Positions 1 through 8,057 of a DNA stretch of 64,000 nt are shown here, piece after piece. This stretch comes from Desulfomicrobium apsheronum. GTDB lineage: Bacteria; Desulfobacterota; Desulfovibrionia; Desulfovibrionales; Desulfomicrobiaceae. The stretch covers positions 186,001 through 250,000 of the forward strand of contig NZ_FORX01000003.1 of NCBI RefSeq assembly GCF_900114115.1, written 5' to 3'. Below the pieces are notes generated by a model. That model was not told where the DNA came from, did not search any database, and saw only the letters and a list, made by a program, of their open reading frames with translations. The stretch's first letter is position 1, and every line of letters starts with the position of its first letter. Position numbers and translations under genes: made by a program.

Positions 1-553
1 GCTGGACATCCCAGTGCTCTCCGCCCTGCCCTTCATCGGCCCGGTCCTCTTCAGCCAGACCGCGCTGACGCTCCTGGCCTTCGTCCTGGTCGGCGTCGTC
101 GCCTATGTGCTGCTGCGCACACCGCTCGGTCTGGCCCTGCGCATGGTCGGCGAACACCCGCTGGCCGCCGAGGCGCAAGGCCTCTCGGTCCTGGGCCTGC
201 GCACCGGCGCCGTCATGGTCGGCTCGGCCTTCATGGCTGTTGGCGGTGCCTTCCTGACACTGGCCGCCTTCGACGCCTATTACATCGGCATGGTCAACGG
301 ACGCGGCTGGATCTGCATCGCGCTGGTCGTCTTCTCCTCCTGGAAGCCAGGCAAGGCGCTCCTCGGCGCGCTTCTCTTCGCCGCCTTCGACGCCATCCAG
401 ATGCGCGTCCAGCAGCAATCCATGACCGGCATCCCCTACCAGTTTTACCTGATGCTGCCATACATCTGCTCCATTCTCGCCCTCATCGTCATGTCCCGCA
501 AAGCCGCCTATCCCAAGGCGCTGCTGGTTCCCTTCCGCAAGGGAGAGAGGTAG
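1..553 (+). CDS. ABC transporter permease (nucleoside/simple-sugar type), 5' truncated
   Basis: The frame is open from the left edge of the window, so the gene begins outside it; the GTG at 14 is not a convincing start because the frame continues upstream of it. The visible 184 residues are mostly hydrophobic, with about four membrane segments, and contain the stretch GEHPLAAEAQGLSV, which matches the cytoplasmic loop (ABC-ATPase contact) of BPD_transp_2 permeases. The short length after this loop and the ending are typical of the second permease of BmpA-type nucleoside ABC importers. A cytosine deaminase follows 145 bases downstream on the same strand, which fits a nucleobase or nucleoside import and salvage cluster. 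The substrate is inferred from context only. Confidence 0.8.
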   Translation, partial: LDIPVLSALPFIGPVLFSQTALTLLAFVLVGVVAYVLLRTPLGLALRMVGEHPLAAEAQGLSVLGLRTGAVMVGSAFMAVGGAFLTLAAFDAYYIGMVNGRGWICIALVVFSSWKPGKALLGALLFAAFDAIQMRVQQQSMTGIPYQFYLMLPYICSILALIVMSRKAAYPKALLVPFRKGER

Positions 554-569
554 AGAGGGAAGGTGAAGA

Positions 570-650
570 GACGCGGAGCGCTGCCCCGCACCCCGCAAGG
601 GACGCGCCCCTTGACCCTGTCAGGGGTCAGGGGGATAATCTCCCCGGAGG
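570..650. repeat. GC-rich intergenic element, possible dispersed repeat
   Basis: The gap between the permease and the deaminase is GC-rich and contains short inverted pieces: CCCCGCACCCCGC, then GGGACGCGCCCC, then TGACCCTG facing CAGGGGTCA at about 611-630. Similar GC-rich intergenic elements occur in many copies in deltaproteobacterial genomes as I know them, but only this copy was noticed in the window, so repeat status is unproven. It may act as a hairpin between the two genes. Confidence 0.25.
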
Positions 651-698
651 ACGAATCCCGTCCGCCGGAGGCATTCTTATTCAATCGAGGTGATTACA

Positions 699-1967
699 AT
701 GCTGGATCTGCTTATCATCAACGCCGCCCTGCCCGGGCAGGATTCTCTGGCCGAAATCGGCTGCAAGGACGGCCGGATTGTTACCGTCGAACCGAGCATC
801 AAGGCCGAGGCTGCCGAGGTCATTGACGCCAAGGGATATCTTGTCACCGCGCCTTTCGTGGACAGCCATTTTCACATGGACGCGACCCTGTCCGCAGGGC
901 TGCCACGCAGGAACGAGACCGGCACGCTGCTGGAAGGCATCCGCATCTGGGGCGAACTCAAGCCCGACCTTAACGCCGAGGCGATCAAGGACCGGGCCAT
1001 GAAACTGCTGCATTGGTCCGTGGCCAAAGGCAACCTGGCCATCCGCACGCATGTGGACACCACGGACGCGAGCCTCATGGCCGTGGATGTGCTGCTGGAA
1101 GTACGCGACGAGATGAAGGATTTCGTGGACATCCAGCTGGTGGCCTTTCCTCAGGACGGAGTGCTTCGTTCGCCAAGCGGGTTGGAACTGCTGGAACGGG
1201 CGCTGGACAAGGGCGTGGACGTGGTGGGCGGCATCCCGCATTTCGAGCGGACCATGGATCAGGGGCGGGAGTCGGTACGGGTGCTGTGCGAACTGGCCGA
1301 GAAACGGGGACTCATGGTGGACATGCACTGCGATGAATCCGACGATCCACTCTCAAGGCATGTGGAGAGCCTGGCCCAAGAAACGCAGCGGCTTGGGCTG
1401 CACGGCCGGGTCACTGGGTCGCACCTGACGAGCATGCATTCCATGGACAATTATTACGTGTCGAAGCTGATGCCGCTCATGGCGGAAGCGCGGATGCACT
1501 GCGTGTGCAACCCGCTGGTGAACATGAACCTGCAGGGCCGGCACGACACGTATCCAAAGAGAAGGGGTCTCATGCGCGTGCCGGAACTGATGGCCATGGG
1601 CATCAACGTCGCCTTCGGCCACGACGACGTCATGGACCCGTGGTACCCCATGGGTAGCCACGACATGCTCGAAGTGGCGCACATGGGAGCGCACGCCCTG
1701 CACATGACCGGAACGGAAGGGCTTGAAAAAATGTTCGCGGCGGTGACCACCAACGGCGCCAAGGCTCTGGGACTGGACGGTTACGGACTTGAACCCGGCT
1801 GCAAGGCCGACATGGTCATCCTGCAGGCGGCAAACGAACTCGAGGCTCTGCGCCTGCGTCCGGCACGGCTGTGGGTCATTCGCCGGGGCAAGGTCATAAG
1901 CCGGACCCCGGAGGTGATGGCGAGCGTGGACCTGGGCAAAGGCGAGGAACTGGTGGACTTCACGTAA
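699..1967 (+). CDS. codA: Cytosine deaminase (amidohydrolase family)
   Basis: Metal-dependent amidohydrolase of 422 residues that would convert cytosine to uracil and ammonia in the cytoplasm. The metal ligands expected from the E. coli CodA family are visible: SHFHMD near residue 57 (HxH), FPQDG (substrate glutamine), DMHCDES, GSHLTSMHS and FGHDDVMDPWY (catalytic Asp). Length equals the family norm. A GTG at 690 is in frame, but CGAGGTGA sits 6 bases before the ATG at 699, so 699 is chosen. It follows a nucleoside-type ABC permease, supporting a salvage role. Related deaminases can act on isoguanine or creatinine, so exact substrate is less sure than the family. Confidence 0.88.
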   Translation: MLDLLIINAALPGQDSLAEIGCKDGRIVTVEPSIKAEAAEVIDAKGYLVTAPFVDSHFHMDATLSAGLPRRNETGTLLEGIRIWGELKPDLNAEAIKDRAMKLLHWSVAKGNLAIRTHVDTTDASLMAVDVLLEVRDEMKDFVDIQLVAFPQDGVLRSPSGLELLERALDKGVDVVGGIPHFERTMDQGRESVRVLCELAEKRGLMVDMHCDESDDPLSRHVESLAQETQRLGLHGRVTGSHLTSMHSMDNYYVSKLMPLMAEARMHCVCNPLVNMNLQGRHDTYPKRRGLMRVPELMAMGINVAFGHDDVMDPWYPMGSHDMLEVAHMGAHALHMTGTEGLEKMFAAVTTNGAKALGLDGYGLEPGCKADMVILQAANELEALRLRPARLWVIRRGKVISRTPEVMASVDLGKGEELVDFT

Positions 1968-1990
1968 CGACAGGATTGCCTCGGCGTCCG

Positions 1991-2338
1991 TTACAGGCCG
2001 CCATCCGTCAATTCTCCGAGCCAATGCCCGCTGATGTGCAGATGCACCACATGGTGCCCATGCGCGTGCCCTTCCAGTTCAAAAGAGCGGGCTGATGCAT
2101 CATGGCGGCCATCAATACCCAGATTGGCCGTCTTGAACATGCCAAGGTCCGGCGGTGTCTGCGGATTCCATTTGCGCACGACCAGATTCCCACGCACGGT
2201 CCCATCCTCCGATATCAGGCGACCCTGCCAGACATAACCAGGCCCGCCGCCGTTCACCAGCCCCTGCCTGACGACCGCCACGCCTTCTTCGGACTTGTCG
2301 TAGGCCACGAGGCGCAGCCAGTACATGCCATCCTGCAT
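1991..2338 (-). CDS. GrlR-like small protein
   Basis: Small soluble protein of 115 residues. Its N-terminus (MQDGMYWLRLVAYDKSEEG, then VYQG-like YVWQGRLISEDG) resembles the beta-barrel lipocalin-like fold of GrlR, the anti-activator of the enteropathogenic LEE type III secretion locus: an opening DG-Y phrase, a GGG turn, a YxG strand and a late H-rich strand. No type III secretion genes are near, so this is a family resemblance and not a functional claim. The C-terminal part is unusually histidine-rich (GHAHGHHVVHLHISGHW). The start at 2338 has AGGAG eight bases upstream. It converges on the deaminase with a 23-base gap and has no obvious partner. Confidence is moderate for the family, good for the gene. 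Confidence 0.6.
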   Translation of the reverse strand: MQDGMYWLRLVAYDKSEEGVAVVRQGLVNGGGPGYVWQGRLISEDGTVRGNLVVRKWNPQTPPDLGMFKTANLGIDGRHDASARSFELEGHAHGHHVVHLHISGHWLGELTDGGL

Positions 2339-2576
2339 TATGAATCTCCTCTGTTTTCCCGGGCGGCTTGGCTGCCGGCGGACTTCATATTGTGCCGCAT
2401 GCATGAGGCAAAGGCAAACCGGCGGGAAATTCACCCGCTCCCGAACTTGACACCCGCCGCCAACCGTCTCATGCCGTTCCGTCGGCCATGCGCCCGCCCC
2501 ATGAGGCGCGGCTTCAGGTCATCTCCACGGCAATGAACAACCATCCACGCCTGACGGCGCATCGGAATATACGCCC

Positions 2577-3713
2577 ATGAACACCCCGCAAAACCGGCCC
2601 ATGTATCTCTTCCTCCTCGGGCTTGCCGTTTTGAGCGCCCTCGGCTTCCAGGGCTGGCGCACGCTTTTCAACAACTACGCCGTGGAAATCGCGCAGGTAA
2701 CCGGCCAGCAGATGGGCGTCATCCAGGGCCTGCGAGAGGTGCCGGGTTTTATGGCGCTGCTCGTGATCTACCTGCTGCTCTTCGTGCGCGAGCATCGCCT
2801 GGCCGTGCTCTCGCTGATGGTCATGGGGCTGGGATTGATGCTGACGGGCATGATGCCAAGCTTCGGCGGTCTTGTTCTGACCACCCTGATCATGTCCTTC
2901 GGATTCCACTACTATGAGACCTTGAGCCAATCCCTGACCCTGCAATACTTCAGTGTCACCCAGAGCCCGGTGGTCATGGGCCGTCTGCGTGCGATGGGCT
3001 CGGCGGGCAATATCGTCATCGGACTCGTCTTTCTGGTGGCCGTGAACCACGCCACCTATCAGACCCTGTATATGCTGCTCGGCATCTTCATCATTGGGGC
3101 GGCCAGCCTCTTCCTGCTGGCCAAGCCCACACGCACGGACCTGCCGTTGCAGCACAAGAGCATGGTCATGCGCCGCCGCTACTGGCTTTTTTACGTGCTG
3201 ACCTTTTTGTCCGGATCCCGGCGGCAGATTTTCGTGGCTTTCGCCGTGTTCCTGATGGTCTCGAAGTTCGGATATACGGTCACGGAGATCACGCTGCTGT
3301 TCATGCTCAACAACGCCGTGAATTATTTTCTGAGCCCCATGATCGGCCGGGCCGTGAACCGCTTCGGTGAACGCAAGGTGCTGACCCTTGAGTACTCTGC
3401 CCTGCTCTTCATCTTTCTCGGCTACGCCTTGACCGACAGCAAACTCCTGGTGGCCGTCCTCTACATTCTGGACCACATCTTCTACAATTTCGCCATGGCC
3501 ATCCGCTCCTTTTTCCAGAAGATCGCCGACCCGCGCGACATCGCTCCAAGCATGGCCGTGGGGTTCACCATCAACCACATTGCGGCCGTGATCATTCCAA
3601 TCGCGGGCGGCCTGCTCTGGATGGTGGATTACCGCATCCCCTTCGTCAGCGGCGCGGTGCTGAGCCTTGTATCCCTGGCCTTCGTGCAGTGCATCCGCAC
3701 GGAGAAGGCGTGA
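2577..3713 (+). CDS. MFS transporter
   Basis: Inner-membrane protein of 378 residues with about eleven to twelve hydrophobic segments arranged in two halves around a basic cytoplasmic loop (MRRRYW, about residue 198). Loop signatures typical of the major facilitator superfamily are visible, such as GRAVNRFGERK in the second half. The N-terminus is short before the first helix, and the fold is close to YfcJ/UMF-type small MFS carriers. No substrate can be read from the sequence. The next gene (EamA) begins 7 bases downstream, so the two are probably co-transcribed exporters. Confidence 0.75.
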   Translation: MNTPQNRPMYLFLLGLAVLSALGFQGWRTLFNNYAVEIAQVTGQQMGVIQGLREVPGFMALLVIYLLLFVREHRLAVLSLMVMGLGLMLTGMMPSFGGLVLTTLIMSFGFHYYETLSQSLTLQYFSVTQSPVVMGRLRAMGSAGNIVIGLVFLVAVNHATYQTLYMLLGIFIIGAASLFLLAKPTRTDLPLQHKSMVMRRRYWLFYVLTFLSGSRRQIFVAFAVFLMVSKFGYTVTEITLLFMLNNAVNYFLSPMIGRAVNRFGERKVLTLEYSALLFIFLGYALTDSKLLVAVLYILDHIFYNFAMAIRSFFQKIADPRDIAPSMAVGFTINHIAAVIIPIAGGLLWMVDYRIPFVSGAVLSLVSLAFVQCIRTEKA

Positions 3714-3720
3714 GTCCGAC

Positions 3721-4617
3721 ATGAAGCACCAAACACCTCCGAATTCCTTGCAAGGAATCCTCTTCGCCCTTGGCGCCACCATCATCTGGTCAGGCAACTT
3801 CATCGTGGCCCGCAGCCTGAACCAGAGCATCGAACCTGCCACCCTGTCCCTGCTTCGCTGGGCCACGGCCTTTCTGGGCCTTTTGCCGTTCGCCTGCCGC
3901 GCGGCATGGTCACAGCGCGCGGCCATCAAGCAAAGCATGCCGGCCATGATTCCCATGGCGCTCCTCGGCGTCACGACCTTCAACGCCCTGCTCTACAAAG
4001 CCGCGCACACCACCTCGGCACTGAATCTTTCGCTCATCGCCACGTCCACGCCGGTGTTCATCATTCTTCTGGCCCGCATCTTTCTGCGCGAAAGCCTGAC
4101 CGTCCGGAAAATGACCGGTCTGGCCGTTGCGCTGGCCGGAGTCGTGTTGCTCATTACCGGCGGCGACCCAAAGCGCCTGACCAACCTGGAATTTTCCATC
4201 GGGGATCTGTGGATGAGCCTGGCCGCCGTGATCTTTGCAGCCTACAGCATTCTGGTGCGCCGTTTCCCGGGCGGCCTGAGCCAGTCCGTGTTTCTGCTGA
4301 CGCTTTTCGGCACGGGCATCATTTTTCTGATCCCCTGGACCGGATGGGAAGTGTTCACTCACGGACTCCCGACAATCACCCTGGGCGCGGCAGGAGCCAT
4401 CCTCTACGTCGGCCTCGGCGCGTCCCTGGCCGCCTACGCCATGTGGAACAGCGCCGTGACCTCCATCGGCCCGTCCCTGGCCGGACTCATCTACTACACT
4501 CTGCCGCTTTTCAGCGGATTCTCGGCCTTTGTGCTGCTTGGCGAGCCCATGGGGCTGATCCATCTTACCAGCGCCGGCTGCATCCTCGGCGGCATTCTGC
4601 TGGCCACGCGCGGATAA
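3721..4617 (+). CDS. EamA/DMT-family permease
   Basis: Ten-helix drug/metabolite transporter of 298 residues in two EamA repeats (about residues 13-140 and 155-290). The first helix ends in the family phrase IIWSGNFIVAR, and a typical LLGEP motif closes repeat two. The ATG at 3721 is preferred to a further upstream in-frame start because the latter would overlap the MFS gene and adds a non-hydrophobic, arginine-rich extension. DMT carriers of this type usually export amino acids or metabolites; substrate unknown. Confidence 0.8.
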   Translation: MKHQTPPNSLQGILFALGATIIWSGNFIVARSLNQSIEPATLSLLRWATAFLGLLPFACRAAWSQRAAIKQSMPAMIPMALLGVTTFNALLYKAAHTTSALNLSLIATSTPVFIILLARIFLRESLTVRKMTGLAVALAGVVLLITGGDPKRLTNLEFSIGDLWMSLAAVIFAAYSILVRRFPGGLSQSVFLLTLFGTGIIFLIPWTGWEVFTHGLPTITLGAAGAILYVGLGASLAAYAMWNSAVTSIGPSLAGLIYYTLPLFSGFSAFVLLGEPMGLIHLTSAGCILGGILLATRG

Positions 4618-4726
4618 AGATTCTAGGGTCTCTCCCGGTATTGCCTTTCCTCGACGCCGGTTCTAAAGACGGCTCGTCCCGGCATCCGGCCGTGACCCAA
4701 ACGAACAACCGCGCCTTGCGGCGCAG

Positions 4727-5332
4727 ATGGATACAGCCATGATCACCCTTTTCATCAGTTTGAGCATGAAACTCTTTTTTCTGCTCACCCCCTTCTTCGT
4801 CCTGACCGTGTTCCTGTCCATGACCGAGCACATGACCAAGGCCGAGCAGCGCAAGGTGGCCATCCGCACCACCATGGCCGTCATGGTCATAAGCCTTATC
4901 CTCTATTTCGCAGGAAACCCAATCTTCTCCACCCTGGGCATCACCCTGGACGGTTTCCGCATCGGCGCGGGGAGCCTGCTGTTCCTCTCGGCCGTGTCCC
5001 TGGTCTCGGGCAAGCGCTCCGCACAGGAGGCGGCTCCCGACGTGGATTTCGCCGTGGTGCCCCTGGCCATCCCCATCACCGTGGGCCCGGCCACCATCGG
5101 CACGCTGCTCATCCTCGGCGCGGAGTTGGGCGGTGCCGCAGAACGAGCCGTGGGCGCTGGAGCGCTGGTCTGCTCCTGCCTGGCCGTGGGAGTGCTGCTG
5201 CGTTCGGCCAGGCCCCTGAAAAAGCTGCTCGGCTCCGTGGGCCTGTCCGTCATGACCAAGATCACGGGGCTTGTCCTCTCGGCCATGGCTGCGCAGATTG
5301 TCTTCACGGGGATCAGGAACTTCCTTCAGTAG
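4727..5332 (+). CDS. MarC-family integral membrane protein
   Basis: Membrane protein of 201 residues with six predicted helices. Family hallmarks are the N-terminal FFLLTPFFVLTVFLSMTE, the IGAGSLLFLSAV helix and the conserved PLAIPITVGPATIGTLL segment around residue 110. MarC (UPF0056) proteins have no established activity despite the old link to multiple antibiotic resistance. ATG at 4739 is a possible alternative start. The next gene starts 4 bases after the stop. Confidence 0.82.
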   Translation: MDTAMITLFISLSMKLFFLLTPFFVLTVFLSMTEHMTKAEQRKVAIRTTMAVMVISLILYFAGNPIFSTLGITLDGFRIGAGSLLFLSAVSLVSGKRSAQEAAPDVDFAVVPLAIPITVGPATIGTLLILGAELGGAAERAVGAGALVCSCLAVGVLLRSARPLKKLLGSVGLSVMTKITGLVLSAMAAQIVFTGIRNFLQ

Positions 5333-5336
5333 GTCC

Positions 5337-6461
5337 ATGAATATCCCGAAGCTGCCTCCAGAACTGCTCACGCTGGCCCGGAACATTTCCTCAAAATGCA
5401 CGCGGTGTCTGGCCTGCCAGATCCGCTGCGCGTTCCTTAAGGAGCACGGCACGCCCGGAGAGCTTGCCGAACGTCTGCTCGCAAGCGGCACCGGACTTGG
5501 CCGCGCCTATGAATGCAGCCTGTGCGGATTGTGCCAAGCCACCTGTCCCCTGGGCCTGGCCCTGCCCGACTTTTTCCTGGCCATGCGCCGGGCCGCGCTG
5601 AAGGAAGGGCGAGTCAGCCTGACTCCATACCGTTCAATACTGAACTATGAAGCGGTGGGAGCCTCCGCCCTGTTCCGCCTTTTCAAGCTTCCTGCCGGGG
5701 GGCACACCGTCCTTTTCCCCGGCTGCGCCTTTCCCGGCGCCCACCCGGACACAGCCCTTGCCCTTTACAAGCACCTGCGCGCAAGCGACCCGGCCCTGGG
5801 GCTGGTTCTGGGTTGCTGCTTCAAACCTTCGCACGACTTTGGACGGCAAGACTTCTTCAAGAAGCGTTTTGGCGCGTTGCGCGAGAAGCTCCTGTCGCGC
5901 GGAGTGCGCACGGTACTCACGGCCTGCCCCAACTGCTTCAAGATATTCGACCAATACGGAGACGGACTTGCGGTGCGCAGCGTGGTCGAGACGCTGGCCG
6001 AAAATCTTCCCGCAGACCGCCCCCGGCAGCGTGGTACGGCCATTGTGCACACGCCGTGCCCCTTGAGATTTGAAAAAAAGATTCAGGAAGACATTCTGGG
6101 AGTTGCCCGCGCATCGGGCCTGGATGTGGAGAAGACGAGGCAGGACGGAGCCTTGGCACCATGTTGCGGAGCTGGCGGAGCCGTCACCCCTTTACGAACG
6201 GATTACGCGGAAAACTGGACCGGGGAAGTAAAGATGCGCGCCCAGGGACGGTTTGTGTTGACCTCATGCGCGGGGTGCGTCCAGACCCTTTCGCGACATA
6301 CCCGCACCATCCATCTGCTGGATCTGATCTTTTTCCCGCAGGCGGCGCGGCGCGGAACACTCTCCAGACCCAGGGGCCTGGGCAGTTATCTGCACCGCCT
6401 GCTTTTCAAATGGAAGGCCTTGTCGATACCTAGCCTGCTCTCTCTTCGAACTCGCGGATAA
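5337..6461 (+). CDS. CCG-domain iron-sulfur oxidoreductase (heterodisulfide reductase/GlpC-like)
   Basis: Cytoplasmic redox protein of 374 residues. Two [4Fe-4S] motifs lie at the N-terminus: CTRCLACQIRC (near residue 21) and CSLCGLCQATCP (near residue 61). Two cysteine-rich CCG domains follow: FPGC...GCC...CPNC around residues 130-210 and TPCP...CCGAGG...SCAGC around residues 238-325, the type that in HdrB, GlcF and LutA binds an unusual cluster or disulfide. No flavin subunit is encoded next to it, so its donor and acceptor are unknown. It begins 4 bases after the MarC gene, and its last 32 bases overlap the converging glycosyltransferase gene. Confidence 0.82.
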   Translation: MNIPKLPPELLTLARNISSKCTRCLACQIRCAFLKEHGTPGELAERLLASGTGLGRAYECSLCGLCQATCPLGLALPDFFLAMRRAALKEGRVSLTPYRSILNYEAVGASALFRLFKLPAGGHTVLFPGCAFPGAHPDTALALYKHLRASDPALGLVLGCCFKPSHDFGRQDFFKKRFGALREKLLSRGVRTVLTACPNCFKIFDQYGDGLAVRSVVETLAENLPADRPRQRGTAIVHTPCPLRFEKKIQEDILGVARASGLDVEKTRQDGALAPCCGAGGAVTPLRTDYAENWTGEVKMRAQGRFVLTSCAGCVQTLSRHTRTIHLLDLIFFPQAARRGTLSRPRGLGSYLHRLLFKWKALSIPSLLSLRTRG

Positions 6462-7440
6462 GTCCGGTTAGGATCCTGGACACACGGCGGGGCGAAAATC
6501 TCTCGGCCACGGCTCGGGCCCGTTCGCACATGCCCGGATCAGGGCCGCGCCGAACCAGGCGCAGCATCTCCCGCAGCAAATGCTCCTCATCGACCCGAGC
6601 CCATAGCATCTCGGGCCGAAAATGAGGCAGCATCCTCGACATGCGCTCCCCCACCGGCTCCAGTTCAAAACGCAAGGGCACGGAGTTGCGCTGGTCCATG
6701 AACTCCATATTCCCGGACCAGCCCGTGGCCAGAACCGGCACCCCGTGACTCATGGCTTCGCTGAGCCCCAACCCCCAGGCCTCGCCCCGATGCGGGGCTA
6801 CATAGGCCAGAGCCCCCGAGTGCAGGGCGGCCATGCGGGCATCGCTGACGCTCTCCCCAATGCTCACGATCTGCGCGCCCCCGCCGAAAGACACGCTCAT
6901 CCGATACTGCTTGAGAACAAGAAATACATCCGGATTGGAATGCGCCAATCGAGCAAAGACCCGCAACAACGCATCGAGGTTCTTGCGCGGATTGATCGCA
7001 TCGACAATGCTGAAAAAATAACGTCCCTTGGACTGCACACCCAAGCGAGTGCGCGCCCACTCCAGGTCCTCGGGCGTAAACGTCGCAAGCTCGACCACAT
7101 GCGGCAGCACCTTCACCCGGGCATGCCCCTGGCCGAGAGCTTCAGCGGAAAACGCCGACGCCGTCCAGATCTCGTCCACCAATGCAAATCCCGCACGATA
7201 GACATCGGGCAACGCAAGCCCTTCCCAGACCGCAAACCCGACTTTGGGCTTCGTGCGGGCGGCTGGGTATCGATCCAGGATATCGGACCAGTTCATCGGA
7301 TCATCATGCAGTACGGCCAGATCCGCCTCCTCGGGCCTCTCCACGATCTCAAATCCGGCCAGCGCCAGACATTTCCTGTAGGCCTCACCCGCCCTGCGGT
7401 GACTGATGTAGTCCGAGAGATACCACCAGACGCGCTTCAT
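6430..7440 (-). CDS. Glycosyltransferase, group 1 (GT4-like)
   Basis: Cytoplasmic protein of 336 residues with a Rossmann-type C-terminal half typical of GT-B glycosyltransferases: FFSIVDAINPRKNLD (about residue 136), and the donor-binding phrase HRGEAWGLGLSEAMSHGVPV around residue 218, including the E-x7-E type spacing. It would move a sugar from an activated donor to an unknown acceptor such as an envelope glycan. The start overlaps the stop of the upstream ICMT-like gene by four bases. It overlaps the 3' end of the CCG protein on the other strand by 32 bases. Confidence 0.78.
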   Translation of the reverse strand: MKRVWWYLSDYISHRRAGEAYRKCLALAGFEIVERPEEADLAVLHDDPMNWSDILDRYPAARTKPKVGFAVWEGLALPDVYRAGFALVDEIWTASAFSAEALGQGHARVKVLPHVVELATFTPEDLEWARTRLGVQSKGRYFFSIVDAINPRKNLDALLRVFARLAHSNPDVFLVLKQYRMSVSFGGGAQIVSIGESVSDARMAALHSGALAYVAPHRGEAWGLGLSEAMSHGVPVLATGWSGNMEFMDQRNSVPLRFELEPVGERMSRMLPHFRPEMLWARVDEEHLLREMLRLVRRGPDPGMCERARAVAERFSPRRVSRILTGLIREFEERAG

Positions 7441-8057
7441 CGCCTGCCATCCCCGCGACGCGGCCAGGGAAAGAACATGGGCGTGCCACGCTGGTAATCC
7501 CGGTAAGCCTGGCCGTGAACATGCAGGAGCTTGCGCTCCTCAAGCCAGGCGCCGACCAGCACGTATCCGGTCAAAACCAGACTCGTGACCAGCTCCGCCG
7601 CATCGAAGTTTCCGGTGCGAGTCCACAGGAGCAGGAGCGCCCCGCCGTACCACGGGTGGCGCACACGCTCCAGGATGCCCGTCGTGCGCAGCTCCTCGGC
7701 GTAAGGGCTGCCGGCAAAGGAGCAGCTCGACCGCAGCTGCGCCAGCCCTCCGACCACGCCCAGATCGTATTCACGGGCCCCGGCCCAGAAAAGCCACAGG
7801 GCCGCGCCCAGCAGCAGAAAACGCGGCAAGGCCAGGACGCCGCCCCAACCGAGGAGCGCGTCACCGGCCAGCGCCTCCTTGAAATACAACAGCGGGAGGA
7901 TGCTCAGGACCGCCAGGATGTTATAGCCCAGCCGGTACCATGGACAAAGCCGGGGAAAGCGGTTCGAGACCAGCCGCATCCAGGACGGACTGATGAGCAG
8001 GCTGTGCAGGCCCCCCCACACTGCCCAGCCCAGGGCGAGGAGGGCAAGGGACATCAC
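7437..8057 (-). CDS. ICMT/PEMT-like membrane methyltransferase
   Basis: Membrane protein of 206 residues with about five helices. The C-terminal part has the signature of isoprenylcysteine carboxyl methyltransferase-like proteins: VRHPWYGG (near residue 132), then LEERKLLHVHGQAYRDYQ, which forms the cofactor pocket with H, E and Y residues. The methyl acceptor is unknown in bacteria. It overlaps the efflux pump gene by four bases upstream and the glycosyltransferase by four bases downstream, so three genes form a tightly coupled unit. Confidence 0.72.
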   Translation of the reverse strand: MMSLALLALGWAVWGGLHSLLISPSWMRLVSNRFPRLCPWYRLGYNILAVLSILPLLYFKEALAGDALLGWGGVLALPRFLLLGAALWLFWAGAREYDLGVVGGLAQLRSSCSFAGSPYAEELRTTGILERVRHPWYGGALLLLWTRTGNFDAAELVTSLVLTGYVLVGAWLEERKLLHVHGQAYRDYQRGTPMFFPWPRRGDGRR

